A DNA stretch of 64,000 nt, from NCBI RefSeq assembly GCF_024331145.1, contig NZ_JANDJO010000011.1, positions 56,497 to 120,496 of the forward strand. The letters are read 5' to 3'. Within the stretch, counting starts at the first letter, position 1. Each line of letters starts with the position of its first letter. The notes under the pieces are model-generated. The model saw only the letters and a program-made list of their open reading frames with translations, was not told the origin of the DNA and made no database searches. A program made the position numbers and the translations under genes. The DNA is from Shimia sp. CNT1-13L.2 (GTDB taxonomy: Bacteria; Pseudomonadota; Alphaproteobacteria; Rhodobacterales; Rhodobacteraceae). Below are positions 7,750-18,930 of the stretch, piece by piece.

Positions 7750-8520
7750 TCAGAACTTTCCGTTCTCATGCGCCATCTGGGCGGGAATTTCCGAAAGCGT
7801 GTCCCAGTGCTCGACGATCTTTCCGTCCTCGACACGGAACAGATCGAAAAAGGCGGTATGGGTCTCACCAAACATCCCTTCCGAGGCGGTGAACACAAAG
7901 TTGCCTTCGGCGACGATCATGTGTGTCGCGTCATAGCGCATCACCTGCCCCGCATCCGCCAGCGCCTTCAGCGCCGCGCCCAGGCCCTCCAGACCGTCGG
8001 CGATCAGAGGGTTGTGCTGGTGATAGCTCTCACTCGAAATGTAATTTCCGATATTCTGCGGCGCCTTGCCGTGCAGCACATCCTCGACAAACCGCGTCAC
8101 CAGCGCCTTGTTTTCCGCGGTCCTGTCCAGATCGGTGACCTCGACCGCCCCGTCCACCATGCCGCGGCCTGACGGGTTCGGGCCCGCGAGAGGTTGCAGG
8201 TTGTCCCAATGCTCAACCACCTTGCCATCCGCCACGCGGAACACGTCAAAGGCGACCTGCGTCTTGGCACCAAAGGCCTGGGCATTGTCATAGGTGCTGT
8301 GCAGAACCACCAGATCGCCCTCGGCGATCACCCGGTGCACCTGCGCCGTCAGCCCACTTTCCTTGAGCGCGGGCAAAACCCCGAGTATCGCCTCGGCCCC
8401 GGTCGGCACCATCGGATTGTGCTGGATATAGCCGGGCACCAGCAGGTCCCGCGCGGCCTCGGGATCAAACTGCACGAAAAGCGCCGTTACCGCGTTCAAC
8501 ACAACTTCTTTCACTGACAT
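7750..8520 (-). CDS. Tandem SnoaL-like (NTF2-fold) protein
   Basis: 256 aa. Two consecutive SnoaL-like domains of about 125 residues repeat the same pattern: Y-Q-HNP near the start (YIQHNPMVPTGAE; YHQHNPLIADGLEG), then VHRVIAEGDLVVLHS / THMIVAEGNFVFTAS, then DVFRVADGKVVEHWD / DLFRVEDGKIVEHWD. Such proteins are polyketide-cyclase-like or orphan 'nuclear transport factor 2' enzymes. AGAGGAA lies before the ATG. It is divergent from an HxlR regulator that probably controls it. Confidence 0.85.
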   Translation of the reverse strand: MSVKEVVLNAVTALFVQFDPEAARDLLVPGYIQHNPMVPTGAEAILGVLPALKESGLTAQVHRVIAEGDLVVLHSTYDNAQAFGAKTQVAFDVFRVADGKVVEHWDNLQPLAGPNPSGRGMVDGAVEVTDLDRTAENKALVTRFVEDVLHGKAPQNIGNYISSESYHQHNPLIADGLEGLGAALKALADAGQVMRYDATHMIVAEGNFVFTASEGMFGETHTAFFDLFRVEDGKIVEHWDTLSEIPAQMAHENGKF

Positions 8521-8563
8521 GGATCATTCCTCTCGATTCGCGTTGCTGTCATTGCCCCAATGA

Positions 8564-8580
8564 GGTATCAATTTCATACC
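8564..8580. promoter_or_regulatory. Inverted repeat in the SnoaL/HxlR divergent promoter
   Basis: GGTAT-N7-ATACC is followed by a second GTATCAATT at 8583-8591, so GTATCAATT also occurs as a direct repeat. Located between the two start codons, it is the likely HxlR operator. Confidence 0.5.
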
Positions 8581-8613
8581 AAGTATCAATTACGCACTTA
8601 AAAGGAACCAGGT

Positions 8614-8982
8614 ATGCTCAAGGTAACCGCCCTCTCCAAGGAACAGGCCGAGAACTGTCCGATCCGCTCGGTTCTCTCGAAGGTCACGGGCAAATGGCAG
8701 CTTCTGATCCTGCTGGTCCTGTCCAGCGGCCCACAGCGGTTTGGCGCCCTGAAACGCCTTATCGGCGACATCACCCAGCGCGTCCTGACCGAGAACCTGC
8801 GCAACCTCGAACGTGACGGCCATCTGCTGCGCACCGTGCACGCCGGCCCACCCCTTGCCGTCACCTACACGCTGACCGAGCAGGGCCAAGACCTAGTCGG
8901 CGTCCTCAAGCCACTGGTGATCTGGGCCGACAACAACTTTCCCTCGATTCAGGCGTCGCGTCAGGAGGTCGATAACGCCTGA
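8614..8982 (+). CDS. HxlR-family transcriptional regulator
   Basis: 122 aa. The family hallmarks are present: NCPIRSVLSKVTGKWQLLILL with the single early Cys, RFGALKRLIGDITQRVLTENLRNLERDGHLLR, and the wing PPLAVTYTLTEQGQDL. HxlR proteins often sense aldehydes or redox stress through that conserved cysteine and act on a divergently transcribed neighbour, here the tandem SnoaL gene. An AAAGGAACC stretch precedes the ATG. Confidence 0.9.
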   Translation: MLKVTALSKEQAENCPIRSVLSKVTGKWQLLILLVLSSGPQRFGALKRLIGDITQRVLTENLRNLERDGHLLRTVHAGPPLAVTYTLTEQGQDLVGVLKPLVIWADNNFPSIQASRQEVDNA

Positions 8983-9023
8983 TCCCCTTGCGCCTGACTG
9001 CACGTCCCGCTAACCCTTCGGTC

Positions 9024-9956
9024 ATGCGGATCATACGTGACTATCAATACGTGAACCAAGACGACCGGGGCGCCAGCGCCGCGATCGGGAATTTCGACGG
9101 TGTCCACATCGGCCACCAGTCGGTGATCGACCTTGCGCGCGAGGCCGGCGGCGAAGCCCCCCTGGGCATTGTCACCTTTGAACCCCACCCGCGCCAGTTC
9201 TTTGCCCCCGGCAGCGATCCCTTCCGCCTGACCAGCGCCGAAACCCGCGCCCACCGGCTCGAGAAACTGGGGGTCGAAAGGCTCTATGAACTGCCCTTCA
9301 ACGCGACCCTCTCCGCCCTCACTCCCGAGGAATTCGCCCGCGACGTGATCGTCGAGGGCCTTGGCCTCAAACACGTTGTGATTGGGGCCGACTTCTGTTT
9401 CGGAAAGGGGCGCGCCGGCACCGCCGAAGATCTTCAGGCTTTCGGGCAAGACATGGGCTTTGGCGTCACCATCGCGCCGCTTCTCAAGGGCGGTGACGAA
9501 CAGGTGTCCTCGACCGCGATCCGCAAGGCCCTGACCGAAGGCCGCCCGCGCGACGCCGCCGCCATGCTTGGCCACTGGCACCGCGTCGACGGCCCCGTCA
9601 TCGGCGGAGACCAGCGTGGCCGCGATCTCGGCTTTCCCACCGCCAACATGTCCATCGACGGGCTGCACCCGCCGAAATTCGGCGTTTACGCGGTTCTGAT
9701 CGACGTGCTCGAAGGCCCCCACGAAGGCAGCTACAAGGGCGCGGCCTCGGTTGGCGTGCGCCCCATGTTCGGCGAGAACAAGGCCAATATCGAAACCTTT
9801 CTGTTCGATTTCTCCGGCGATCTCTACGGCACACAGCTTTCCATCGCGCTGGTCGAATTCCTGCGCCCCGAGTGGAAGTTCGACAGCCTCGAGGCGCTGG
9901 TCGCCCAGATCGACGCCGACTGCGCCCAATGCCGCGACATCCTGGCCGACCTATGA
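9024..9956 (+). CDS. ribF: Bifunctional riboflavin kinase / FAD synthetase
   Basis: 310 aa. It converts riboflavin to FMN and then FAD. The N-terminal adenylyltransferase half shows the HIGH-type motif GNFDGVHIGH (residues 22-31) and the SSTAIR motif. The C-terminal riboflavin kinase half shows GRDLGFPTANM and the PPKFGVYAV segment. The ATG at 9024 fits the usual family N-terminus (MRIIRDYQ); 12 in-frame residues upstream look non-coding. Its stop overlaps the next ATG (ATGA), the first of two overlapping junctions in this operon. Confidence 0.95.
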   Translation: MRIIRDYQYVNQDDRGASAAIGNFDGVHIGHQSVIDLAREAGGEAPLGIVTFEPHPRQFFAPGSDPFRLTSAETRAHRLEKLGVERLYELPFNATLSALTPEEFARDVIVEGLGLKHVVIGADFCFGKGRAGTAEDLQAFGQDMGFGVTIAPLLKGGDEQVSSTAIRKALTEGRPRDAAAMLGHWHRVDGPVIGGDQRGRDLGFPTANMSIDGLHPPKFGVYAVLIDVLEGPHEGSYKGAASVGVRPMFGENKANIETFLFDFSGDLYGTQLSIALVEFLRPEWKFDSLEALVAQIDADCAQCRDILADL

Positions 9957-10432
9957 GCCAGAAGAAGGACCCGATCAACCGCAAGGGCTTTGCCCCCCGT
10001 TTCTGGGAGCGCAAGAAGATCACCAAGCTTTCCAAGGAAGAATGGGAAGCCCTCTGTGACGGCTGCGGCAAGTGCTGCCTCAACAAGCTGGAAGACGCCG
10101 ACAGCGGCGAGGTCGCCCTGACCTGCATCGCGTGCCGCCTTCTCGACGACGAGAGCTGCCGCTGCACGCAGTACGACATCCGTCACCAGTTCGTGCCGGA
10201 ATGTATCGTGCTCAGCCCGCGCAATATCGACAGCCACGCCTACTGGATGCCCCAGACCTGCGCCTACCGCCTTCTTTGGGAGGGCAAACCACTCTACGAC
10301 TGGCATCCGCTGATCTCGGGCACCCCCGACAGCGTCCATGCCGCCGGGGTCTCGGTCCAGAACCGCACCGTTTCGGAATTCGAAATCCCCGAAGACGAAT
10401 GGGAAGAGTATATCATCGAGGAGCCCGTCTGA
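9953..10432 (+). CDS. YcgN-family (UPF0260) cysteine-cluster protein
   Basis: 159 aa. Cysteines are arranged as LCDGCGKCCLNKLED, CIACRLLDDESCRC and VPECIVLSP, the UPF0260/YcgN pattern, which is also related to the YkgJ zinc/iron-chelating group. The function is unknown. The wording FWERKKITKLSKEEWEALCDGCGKCC is typical. It overlaps ribF by 4 bp and the aldolase by 1 bp (TGATG), so the three genes are translated as one unit. Confidence 0.88.
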   Translation: MSQKKDPINRKGFAPRFWERKKITKLSKEEWEALCDGCGKCCLNKLEDADSGEVALTCIACRLLDDESCRCTQYDIRHQFVPECIVLSPRNIDSHAYWMPQTCAYRLLWEGKPLYDWHPLISGTPDSVHAAGVSVQNRTVSEFEIPEDEWEEYIIEEPV

Positions 10433-11478
10433 TGTTCTTTGCCTCTGACAATGCCGGTATCGCCCACCCCGCCATCATGGAGGCACTGACCCGTGCCAAC
10501 ACCGGCTATGCCATGCCCTATGGCGCCGATGCCATCATGGACGAGGTGCGCGCGCAGATCCGCGACATCTTCGAAGCCCCCGAGGCCGCGGTCTATCTCG
10601 TGGCCACCGGCACGGCCGCCAATTCGCTGGCGCTGGCCACCTACTGCCAGCCCTACCAGACAGTCTTCTGCAGCCCCGTGGCCCACATCCACGAAGACGA
10701 ATGCAACGCGCCCGAATTCTATTCCGGCGGTGCCAAGCTGACCCTCGTGGGCGATGCGCCGAAAATGACGCCCGAGGCGCTCAAGGCTGCGATCGAAGGC
10801 GAAGAAACCCGCGGCGTGCACGGCCCCCAGCGCGGCCCGCTCTCGATCACCCAGGTCACCGAACGCGGCACCGTCTACAGCGTGGCCGAGATCAAGGCGC
10901 TCTCGGAAATCGCCAAGTCCTACGGCCTGCCCGTGCATCTCGACGGGGCCCGTTTTGCCAATGCGCTCGAGGCGCTTGGCTGCACCCCCGCCGAGATGAC
11001 CTGGAAATCCGGTGTCGACGTGGTCAGCTTCGGCGGCACCAAGAACGGCTGCATGGGTGTCGAGGCGGTGATCTTCTTTGATCCCGAAAAGGCCTGGGAA
11101 TTCGAACTGCGCCGCAAACGCGGGGCGCACCTGTTCTCGAAACACCGCTATCTTTCTGCCCAGATGCAGGCCTACCTGCAAGACGATCTCTGGCGCGACA
11201 ACGCCCGCAAGGCCAATGCCAATTGCGCCCGCCTCACTGCGGGCCTGCGCGATGCCGGCGTGACCTTCCTGCACGACCCGCAAGCCAATATCATCTTCTG
11301 CGCCTTCCCGCGCGCCTCCCACCAGCGCCTGCACGACGCTGGCGCGCTCTACTATGTCTGGTCCGGCAGCCTCGAAGGCGATGATCCCGATGAATTGCTC
11401 GAGGCACGGCTGGTCTGCGACTGGTCGATCAGCGATGAAGAGATCGACCGCTTCATCGACCTCGTCAAACCGGCCTGA
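10432..11478 (+). CDS. Low-specificity L-threonine aldolase-type PLP enzyme
   Basis: 348 aa, fold-type I PLP enzyme. Lys204 in SFGGTKNG is the Schiff-base lysine, HLDGARFANA carries the PLP-contacting Asp, and SDNAGIAHPAI at the N-terminus is typical of threonine aldolases/beta-eliminating lyases. The expected reaction is the reversible cleavage of L-threonine or L-allo-threonine to glycine plus acetaldehyde. It is the third gene of the ribF-ycgN unit, with a TGATG junction. Confidence 0.87.
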   Translation: MFFASDNAGIAHPAIMEALTRANTGYAMPYGADAIMDEVRAQIRDIFEAPEAAVYLVATGTAANSLALATYCQPYQTVFCSPVAHIHEDECNAPEFYSGGAKLTLVGDAPKMTPEALKAAIEGEETRGVHGPQRGPLSITQVTERGTVYSVAEIKALSEIAKSYGLPVHLDGARFANALEALGCTPAEMTWKSGVDVVSFGGTKNGCMGVEAVIFFDPEKAWEFELRRKRGAHLFSKHRYLSAQMQAYLQDDLWRDNARKANANCARLTAGLRDAGVTFLHDPQANIIFCAFPRASHQRLHDAGALYYVWSGSLEGDDPDELLEARLVCDWSISDEEIDRFIDLVKPA

Positions 11479-11520
11479 GGTCTCTGAACGGGCCTTCTTC
11501 TTGGCCCAAATACCCAAAAC

Positions 11521-11545
11521 AGGCCGCGCGCCCTGCGCGGCCTTG
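11521..11545. terminator. Bidirectional hairpin between convergent genes
   Basis: AGGCCGCGC / GCGCGGCCT with a 5-base loop sits between the aldolase and the convergent hydrolase. A-rich sequence lies on the left flank and TTGCTTCG on the right. The U-tract is weak to the right, so it probably serves mainly the minus-strand gene. Confidence 0.5.
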
Positions 11546-11552
11546 CTTCGCT

Positions 11553-12353
11553 TCAGGCCTGCTGCAACGTGGCGCGGATTTCGGCCGCCACGGTTTTCGG
11601 ATGGGTGACTGGCCCCATATGCGCCATGCCGTCAAAGGTCACACGCCGCGCATTGCGCAGCCGTGCCGCGATCCCGTCCTGCACCACGTGCATCAGCGCC
11701 GGAGACTCCGCCCCGTCCATCACCACGGCCGGCGCGTCGATCTCGCTCAAACGCGGCACCACGCCGCCGTTGTCTTCCGAAATCGCAGGCTGGCTCGCGC
11801 CGATAAACCCGATGCGACGGGCCGATCCCTGCCGCAGCTCCTCGGGCAGATCGTCCCATTTCCGCCCATCGCCCCAGACCCGCATGAACAGCCGCGCGCC
11901 CATGGCCGGGTCTCCGGCCGCGATATGGCCGTTGACCTCTTCCATGTGGCGACGATTCCACTCCCACTCCTCGGGCAGGTCCTCCTTGGCCACCGCCATC
12001 AGCACCGGCTCGAACAGCGACAGGCTGCGCACCAGATCGGGCCGCGCCATCGCCAGCTTGAGGGCAATCACCCCGCCATAGCTGTGCCCGATCAGGTCCA
12101 TCGGCTGATCCAGAAACGGCAGAACCGCCTCGAAGGTGGCCGCGGTCAGGTCGCCCGCGTGATCCCAGTCCGGGCTGCGCCCGTGCCCCGGCAGGTCCAA
12201 CGCCGTGATCGTCAGGTCGTCTTCAAGCTCTGCCGCCACACCTTTCCACGCGCCGGAATGCGCCAGCGAACAATGCAGCGCCAAGGCCCGACGCGGCCCC
12301 TTGCCAAATTCCCGTGAATGCAAGGCCAGTGGGGCCGCGCCGTCCAATCCCAT
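11553..12353 (-). CDS. Alpha/beta hydrolase
   Basis: 266 aa. The nucleophile elbow GHSYGG, strand LTITALDLPGHGRSPDW and late GMAHMGPVTHP (candidate catalytic His) define an alpha/beta hydrolase of the epoxide hydrolase/esterase type. ATG 12353 is chosen because it lies 1 bp after the upstream gene's stop codon and AAGGAAAA precedes it. It is co-transcribed with the DsbA-like isomerase. The substrate is unknown. Confidence 0.82.
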   Translation of the reverse strand: MGLDGAAPLALHSREFGKGPRRALALHCSLAHSGAWKGVAAELEDDLTITALDLPGHGRSPDWDHAGDLTAATFEAVLPFLDQPMDLIGHSYGGVIALKLAMARPDLVRSLSLFEPVLMAVAKEDLPEEWEWNRRHMEEVNGHIAAGDPAMGARLFMRVWGDGRKWDDLPEELRQGSARRIGFIGASQPAISEDNGGVVPRLSEIDAPAVVMDGAESPALMHVVQDGIAARLRNARRVTFDGMAHMGPVTHPKTVAAEIRATLQQA

Positions 12354-12354
12354 T

Positions 12355-12954
12355 TCAGAGTTTTCCTTCCAGGTGCAGATCAAGGTATTCCAGCCGGTCC
12401 TGTCCCCAGAACCCCTGCCCTTCCTCTGTCACGTAAAACGGTGCACCGAAAGCCCCTGCCGCAACCGCATCCTCAAGATTCTGCGCATAGGTCTCGGCCC
12501 CGACCAGAAGACCGCTGTCCGCCAGCCCCGGATCGAACCCAGCCCCCTCAAGACAAGCCTTGATCACATCATCCTGCGCGATGTCCTTTTCCTCGGCCCA
12601 ACATGCCCGCATCAAGGATTGCACGAGACCGGCAAGATCACCGCCCCCCGCCTTTTGCGCCGCGATCACCGCATAGGAGGACGGCGCCATGTTGGTGGGC
12701 CAATGCGCCGGTTGCAGATTGAAGTCCAGCCCCTGTTTCGCCGCCTGACGCACAAGGTCCTGCGCCCGGTAGGCCTGCCGGTTGGGATGGCGATCCTTGG
12801 GCGGCGTGCCCCCCGTACGGGCAAACAGCGCCATGATATCCATTGGTTTATAGGTGATCGTCGCCCCATGCTTGGCCGCGATCGTCTCGAGACGGTCGCC
12901 CGCCAGGTAGGCATAGGGTGAAATCGTCGAAAAATAGTAATCAATATGCGCCAT
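12355..12954 (-). CDS. 2-hydroxychromene-2-carboxylate isomerase-like DsbA-family protein
   Basis: 199 aa. It begins [47 protein letters not shown], the kappa-GST/HCCA isomerase pattern, and ends [25 protein letters not shown], the thioredoxin-fold cis-Pro region. No CxxC is present, as expected for this branch. Relatives isomerise hydroxychromene carboxylates using glutathione, or act as generic GSTs. AGGAGG precedes the ATG. It is first in a two-gene operon with the hydrolase. Confidence 0.85.
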   Translation of the reverse strand: MAHIDYYFSTISPYAYLAGDRLETIAAKHGATITYKPMDIMALFARTGGTPPKDRHPNRQAYRAQDLVRQAAKQGLDFNLQPAHWPTNMAPSSYAVIAAQKAGGGDLAGLVQSLMRACWAEEKDIAQDDVIKACLEGAGFDPGLADSGLLVGAETYAQNLEDAVAAGAFGAPFYVTEEGQGFWGQDRLEYLDLHLEGKL

Positions 12955-13071
12955 TTGTTTCCTCCTCGCACGAGCATCACTTTGCCAGACGCTATGCGCA
13001 TGTTAAGCGGTACGCAACGTCACGAATCTGTCATTTCCTGGCAGGTGACATCAGACCTGGGGATCACTCAC

Positions 13072-14088
13072 ATGCCTACCATTCTGGAACCGAAACTGAT
13101 TACCGGCACAGCCAACAAGCCGCTGGCCAAGGCAATCTCGCGCCGCATGTCCATGCACCGCGGCAAGAACCTTGGCCTCGTCGATGCCCGCGTGGAACGT
13201 TTCAACGACCAGGAGATCTTTGTCGAAGTCTACGAGAACGTACGCGGCGAAGACATGTTCATCATTCAGCCGACCTCGAACCCGGCCAATGACAACCTGA
13301 TGGAACTGCTCATCATGGCCGATGCCCTGCGCCGCTCTTCGGCAGCCCGCATCACCGCCGTGATCCCCTACTTCGGCTATGCCCGCCAGGACCGCCGCGC
13401 CAAGGCACGGACCCCGATCTCGGCCAAGCTGGTGGCCAACATGCTGGTCGAAGCCGGCGTCGAGCGTGTCCTCACCCTCGACCTGCACGCCGCGCAGATC
13501 CAGGGCTTCTTCGACATCCCCGTCGACAACCTCTATGCCTCGCCGATCTTCGCGCTCGACATCCTTGAACAGTTCAAGGACGACCTTGCCGACGTGATGA
13601 TCGTATCGCCCGACGTTGGCGGCGTGGCCCGTGCCCGCGAACTCGCCAAACGTATCAACGCCCCGCTCTCGATCGTCGACAAGCGCCGCGAGAAACCGGG
13701 CGAAGTCGCCGAGATGACCGTGATCGGCAACGTCGAAGGCAAGAAATGTATCATCGTCGATGACATCTGCGACACCGCCGGCACCCTCTGCAAGGCCGCC
13801 GAAGTCCTGATGGAACACGGAGCCACCGAGGTACACTCATACATCACCCACGGTGTTCTCTCCGGCCCGGCCGTCGACCGTATCACCAAGTCGGTCATGA
13901 AATCGCTGGTCATCACCGACTCGATCGAACCCACCCAGCCCGTGCTGGACGCCCAGAACATCCGCATCGTGCCGACCGCGCCGTTGTTCGCCCAGGCGAT
14001 CCTGAACATCTGGAACGGCACCTCGGTCTCGTCGCTGTTCGACACCGACACGCTGGAACCGGCCTATGAGGGCATGTTCAACAAGTAA
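13072..14088 (+). CDS. prs: Ribose-phosphate pyrophosphokinase (PRPP synthetase)
   Basis: 338 aa. It makes PRPP from ribose 5-phosphate and ATP for purine, pyrimidine, histidine, tryptophan and NAD synthesis. Visible motifs are the flexible-loop region [39 protein letters not shown], and the PRPP-binding [17 protein letters not shown] 13072 gives the family N-terminus ([12 protein letters not shown]). The 42 in-frame upstream residues are rejected. The ribosome site is weak (TGGGGA). A terminator follows 25 bp after the stop. Confidence 0.95.
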   Translation: MPTILEPKLITGTANKPLAKAISRRMSMHRGKNLGLVDARVERFNDQEIFVEVYENVRGEDMFIIQPTSNPANDNLMELLIMADALRRSSAARITAVIPYFGYARQDRRAKARTPISAKLVANMLVEAGVERVLTLDLHAAQIQGFFDIPVDNLYASPIFALDILEQFKDDLADVMIVSPDVGGVARARELAKRINAPLSIVDKRREKPGEVAEMTVIGNVEGKKCIIVDDICDTAGTLCKAAEVLMEHGATEVHSYITHGVLSGPAVDRITKSVMKSLVITDSIEPTQPVLDAQNIRIVPTAPLFAQAILNIWNGTSVSSLFDTDTLEPAYEGMFNK

Positions 14089-14112
14089 CCTTTACCGGTT
14101 TCCAAAAACGCG

Positions 14113-14138
14113 AAGGGCGCCCCACAGGCGCCCTTTTT
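14113..14138 (+). terminator. Rho-independent terminator after prs
   Basis: AAGGGCGCC / GGCGCCCTT with a 5-base loop (CCACA), followed by TTT. Confidence 0.85.
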
Positions 14139-14191
14139 CATTGTAGTATCACCAGTCAGCCCAGACCGCAGGACCGGGCAGCGCCCGACCC

Positions 14192-14542
14192 TCAGTCCAC
14201 CAGCCAGTCATCCTCGTAAGCCAGCTCTCCAATCGCGAGCCAACTCATCCGCACCCGCGCGATACGCGTATCGCCCCAGGTCCGGAACACCAAATCAAAC
14301 CCTTTTTCGGTGATTTTCTCCGCCTTCACCTCGGCGCGTGTGTTGTGGGCGCTGTCCATATCCGACAGGGAAAGCCCTACCTGCACCGCTGGGGGATGGC
14401 GATAGACCGAACTGAACTTCACCGCCTTGCGGCGCTCACGCGGGCCGGTTCCGGTCCACATTTCGCCGCCATCCTCAAAATCCGAGAACAGCGGGACATC
14501 TCCCTGATCCACACCAATAAGATGATTTCGAAGTCGTTTCAT
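14192..14542 (-). CDS. H-type lectin domain protein
   Basis: 116 aa. From residue 40 on, the sequence (VKFSSVYRHPPAVQVGLSLSDMDSAHNTRAEVKAEKITEKGFDLVFRTWGDTRIARVRMSWLAIGE) matches the H-type lectin fold. The fold is known from snail agglutinin and discoidin C-termini, where it binds GalNAc-type sugars. There is no signal peptide or membrane segment, so in this bacterium it may be cytosolic or exported by another route. GGAAG precedes the ATG. The gene is isolated, downstream of and on the same strand as the ATP synthase operon but past its terminator. Confidence 0.75.
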   Translation of the reverse strand: MKRLRNHLIGVDQGDVPLFSDFEDGGEMWTGTGPRERRKAVKFSSVYRHPPAVQVGLSLSDMDSAHNTRAEVKAEKITEKGFDLVFRTWGDTRIARVRMSWLAIGELAYEDDWLVD

Positions 14543-14605
14543 AAGGTCTTCCAGTTGCTATACCGGCTTAGCTGAAATCTCGCGCGAGACGCAATCAAAA
14601 ACAGC

Positions 14606-14635
14606 AAAAGGCCCCACCGGATGGTAGGGCCTTTT
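14606..14635 (-). terminator. Rho-independent terminator of the atpHAGDC operon
   Basis: AAAAGGCCC / GGGCCTTTT hairpin 18 bp after the atpC stop; the minus-strand 3' side carries TTTT. Confidence 0.8.
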
Positions 14636-14653
14636 CCAATCATTTCAACGATA

Positions 14654-15052
14654 TCAGACGTTCAGCGCGGAGCGCAGAGCTTCCATATCGGCCAGCGTCT
14701 TGGCGGCGGCGTCCTTGGCTTCGGCAGTCGCGTTGTCCGCGGCGTCCTTTGCCAGGGCGATCAGCGAGTCCATGTCGGCAGCAGTTACTTCCGCCACGGG
14801 CATCGCCTTTTCGGCCAGAACCGAGGTGCCTTCTGCCGAGATCTCGGCAAACCCGCCGGTGACGGCATATTGTGCCGAACCTTCGGGGCCTTCGACCGAC
14901 AGGACACCGGGACGCAGCGTGGTGATGGTCGGAGCATGATCCGGCATTGCGGTCATGTCGCCATCGGCGCCCGGAATCTGGACCGCCGTCACCTGGAACG
15001 AAGCGAGGCTCCGTTCCGGGCTGACAAGGTCAAATTGCATCGTGTTTGCCAT
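14654..15052 (-). CDS. atpC: ATP synthase F1 subunit epsilon
   Basis: 132 aa. It is the central-stalk subunit that regulates ATP hydrolysis. The N-terminal beta-sandwich is evident ([45 protein letters not shown]), followed by a short helical C-terminus. It is the last gene of the F1 operon, 11 bp after atpD, and is followed by a terminator. Confidence 0.95.
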   Translation of the reverse strand: MANTMQFDLVSPERSLASFQVTAVQIPGADGDMTAMPDHAPTITTLRPGVLSVEGPEGSAQYAVTGGFAEISAEGTSVLAEKAMPVAEVTAADMDSLIALAKDAADNATAEAKDAAAKTLADMEALRSALNV

Positions 15053-15063
15053 CAGGGGCCTCC

Positions 15064-16503
<1,440 letters not shown>

Positions 16504-17379
16504 TTAGAGCGCTTCAGCGCCCGAGATGATTTCAATAAGCTCGTTGGTGATCACTGCCTGACGCGAGCGGTTGAACTGGATCGTCAGTTTGTCGATCATG
16601 TCGCCTGCGTTGCGGGTCGCGTTGTCCATTGCGGACATACGCGCACCTTGCTCCGAGGCACCGTTTTCCAGCAGCGCAGCGAAAATCTGCGTAGCGACAC
16701 CGCGCGGCAGCAGGTCGGCCAGGATGGCCTCTTCGCTGGGCTCGTAGTCGTACAGCGTGCTTTCGCCATCGCCCTCGACCTCGTCAAACGCGGCCGGGAT
16801 GATTTGCTGTGCGGTCGGGATCTGGCTGATCACCGACTGGAAGCGGTTGAAGAAGATGGTGGCGACGTCGAACTCACCCGCATCGAAACGCGACAGCAGG
16901 TCACGCGCGATGTCTTGTGCGTTGTCGTAGCCGATCTTCTTGACCTCGGACAGATCCACGTGCGCGACCATCTGGTCTTCGAACTCACGCTTCAGCTGCT
17001 CGCGGCCTTTTTTGCCAACGGTCAGGATCTTGACGGTCTTGCCAGCGGCGGTCAGCTCTTGGGCTTTGGCACGGGCAAGTTTCGCGATCGAGCTGTTGAA
17101 GCCGCCACACAGGCCACGTTCCGCGGTCATGACCACCAACAGGTGGACCTGATCGCTTCCGGTGCCCGAAAGCAGCTTGGGTGCAGAGTCGGAACCGCCG
17201 ACCGAAGCCGCCAGCCCACCCAGAACGGCGTTGAACCGTTCTGTGTAGGGACGCGAGGCCTCGGCAGCTTCCTGCGCGCGGCGAAGTTTCGCCGCGGCAA
17301 CCATCTGCATGGCTTTGGTGATCTTACGAGTGTTTTTCACACTCTCGATCCGGGTTTTTAGGTCCTTCAGACTGGGCAT
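16504..17379 (-). CDS. atpG: ATP synthase F1 subunit gamma
   Basis: 291 aa, the rotor shaft. The N-terminal coiled-coil helix ([42 protein letters not shown]) and the C-terminal helix ([39 protein letters not shown]) are both typical. ERGLCGGFN marks the globular domain. It lies between atpA and atpD. Confidence 0.97.
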   Translation of the reverse strand: MPSLKDLKTRIESVKNTRKITKAMQMVAAAKLRRAQEAAEASRPYTERFNAVLGGLAASVGGSDSAPKLLSGTGSDQVHLLVVMTAERGLCGGFNSSIAKLARAKAQELTAAGKTVKILTVGKKGREQLKREFEDQMVAHVDLSEVKKIGYDNAQDIARDLLSRFDAGEFDVATIFFNRFQSVISQIPTAQQIIPAAFDEVEGDGESTLYDYEPSEEAILADLLPRGVATQIFAALLENGASEQGARMSAMDNATRNAGDMIDKLTIQFNRSRQAVITNELIEIISGAEAL

Positions 17380-17391
17380 TGTCCGAACCCC

Positions 17392-18930
17392 TTATGCGAA
17401 GTCAGCTGCGTATTCGTCCAGCGCGGCTTTGATCTTGTCTTCGGCTTCACCTTTGATCTTCGGATCTTCGTCGGTGATGTACTGAAGCAGGTCAGCGTGC
17501 TTGCCGCGCAGGTGGTCCAGAAGACCCTGCTCGAAACGGCCAACTTCACGAACTTCCAGCTTGTCGAGATAGCCGTTCACACCAGCGTAGATCATGCAGA
17601 CGATCTCGGCGTTGGTCAGCGGCGAATACTGCGGCTGTTTCATCAGCTCGGTCAGACGGGCACCACGGTTCAGCAGCTGCTGGGTGGCGGCGTCGAGGTC
17701 CGAACCGAACTGGGCGAAGGCCGCCATCTCGCGGTACTGGGCCAGCGACAGTTTAACCGGACCGGCAACCGACTTCATGGCGTTGGTTTGCGCCGACGAA
17801 CCCACACGCGAAACCGACAGACCGGTGTTCACAGCAGGACGGATACCTTGGTAGAACAGTTCGGTTTCGAGGAAGATCTGACCGTCGGTGATCGAGATCA
17901 CGTTGGTCGGAATAAACGCCGAAACGTCGCCGCCCTGGGTTTCGATAACCGGCAGAGCGGTCAGCGAGCCAGCACCGAACTCTTCGTTCAGCTTTGCCGA
18001 ACGCTCGAGCAGACGCGAGTGGAGGTAGAAAACGTCACCCGGGTACGCTTCACGGCCCGGCGGACGACGCAGCAGCAGCGACATCTGACGATACGCAACA
18101 GCTTGCTTGGAAAGGTCATCATAGATGATCAGGGCGTGCTTGCCGTTGTCACGGAAGTATTCGGCCATCGCGGTTGCGGCGTAGGGCGCCAGGAACTGCA
18201 TCGGAGCCGGGTCCGAAGCGGTTGCAGCAACAACGATCGAATATTCGATCGCGCCGGTTTCTTCCAGCTTCTTAACGAGCTGAGCAACGGTCGAACGCTT
18301 CTGACCAACTGCAACGTATACGCAGTACAGTTTCTTCGACTCGTCGTCGCCTGCTGCGTCGTTGTAGGACTTCTGGTTCAGGATGGTGTCCAGAGCAATC
18401 GCGGTCTTACCGGTCTGACGGTCACCAATGATAAGTTCACGCTGGCCACGGCCGATCGGGATCATCGCGTCAACCGATTTCAGGCCGGTTGCCATCGGCT
18501 CGTGAACCGATTTACGCGGGATGATGCCCGGTGCTTTGACGTCTGCAACGTTACGCTGTGCAGCGTTGATCGGGCCCTTGCCGTCCAGCGGGTTACCCAG
18601 ACCGTCAACAACGCGACCCAGCAGCTCGGGGCCGGCGGGAACGTCAACGATCGAGTTGGTGCGCTTAACGGTGTCACCTTCTTTAATGTCACGGTCCGAA
18701 CCGAAGATAACGACACCAACGTTGTCGTTCTCAAGGTTCAGGGCCATGCCCATGATGCCACCGGGGAATTCAACCATCTCACCGGCTTGAACGTTGTCCA
18801 GGCCGTAGACGCGCGCAATACCGTCACCGACGGAAAGCACACGGCCGACTTCGGCCACTTCGGCCTCTTGGCCAAAGTTTTTGATCTGGTCCTTAAGGAT
18901 CGCAGAGATTTCGGCTGCTTGGATACCCAT
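17392..18930 (-). CDS. atpA: ATP synthase F1 subunit alpha
   Basis: 512 aa, non-catalytic nucleotide-binding subunit. The P-loop GDRQTGKT and the visible [45 protein letters not shown] match the alpha family. Its ATG shares one base with the TAA stop of atpH, giving tight coupling. Confidence 0.98.
   Translation of the reverse strand: MGIQAAEISAILKDQIKNFGQEAEVAEVGRVLSVGDGIARVYGLDNVQAGEMVEFPGGIMGMALNLENDNVGVVIFGSDRDIKEGDTVKRTNSIVDVPAGPELLGRVVDGLGNPLDGKGPINAAQRNVADVKAPGIIPRKSVHEPMATGLKSVDAMIPIGRGQRELIIGDRQTGKTAIALDTILNQKSYNDAAGDDESKKLYCVYVAVGQKRSTVAQLVKKLEETGAIEYSIVVAATASDPAPMQFLAPYAATAMAEYFRDNGKHALIIYDDLSKQAVAYRQMSLLLRRPPGREAYPGDVFYLHSRLLERSAKLNEEFGAGSLTALPVIETQGGDVSAFIPTNVISITDGQIFLETELFYQGIRPAVNTGLSVSRVGSSAQTNAMKSVAGPVKLSLAQYREMAAFAQFGSDLDAATQQLLNRGARLTELMKQPQYSPLTNAEIVCMIYAGVNGYLDKLEVREVGRFEQGLLDHLRGKHADLLQYITDEDPKIKGEAEDKIKAALDEYAADFA

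Noticed and set aside
12946..13071. 42-residue N-terminal extension of PRPP synthetase
   Set aside because: Known PRPP synthetases begin at the [13 protein letters not shown] position; the extension overlaps the divergent promoter region.
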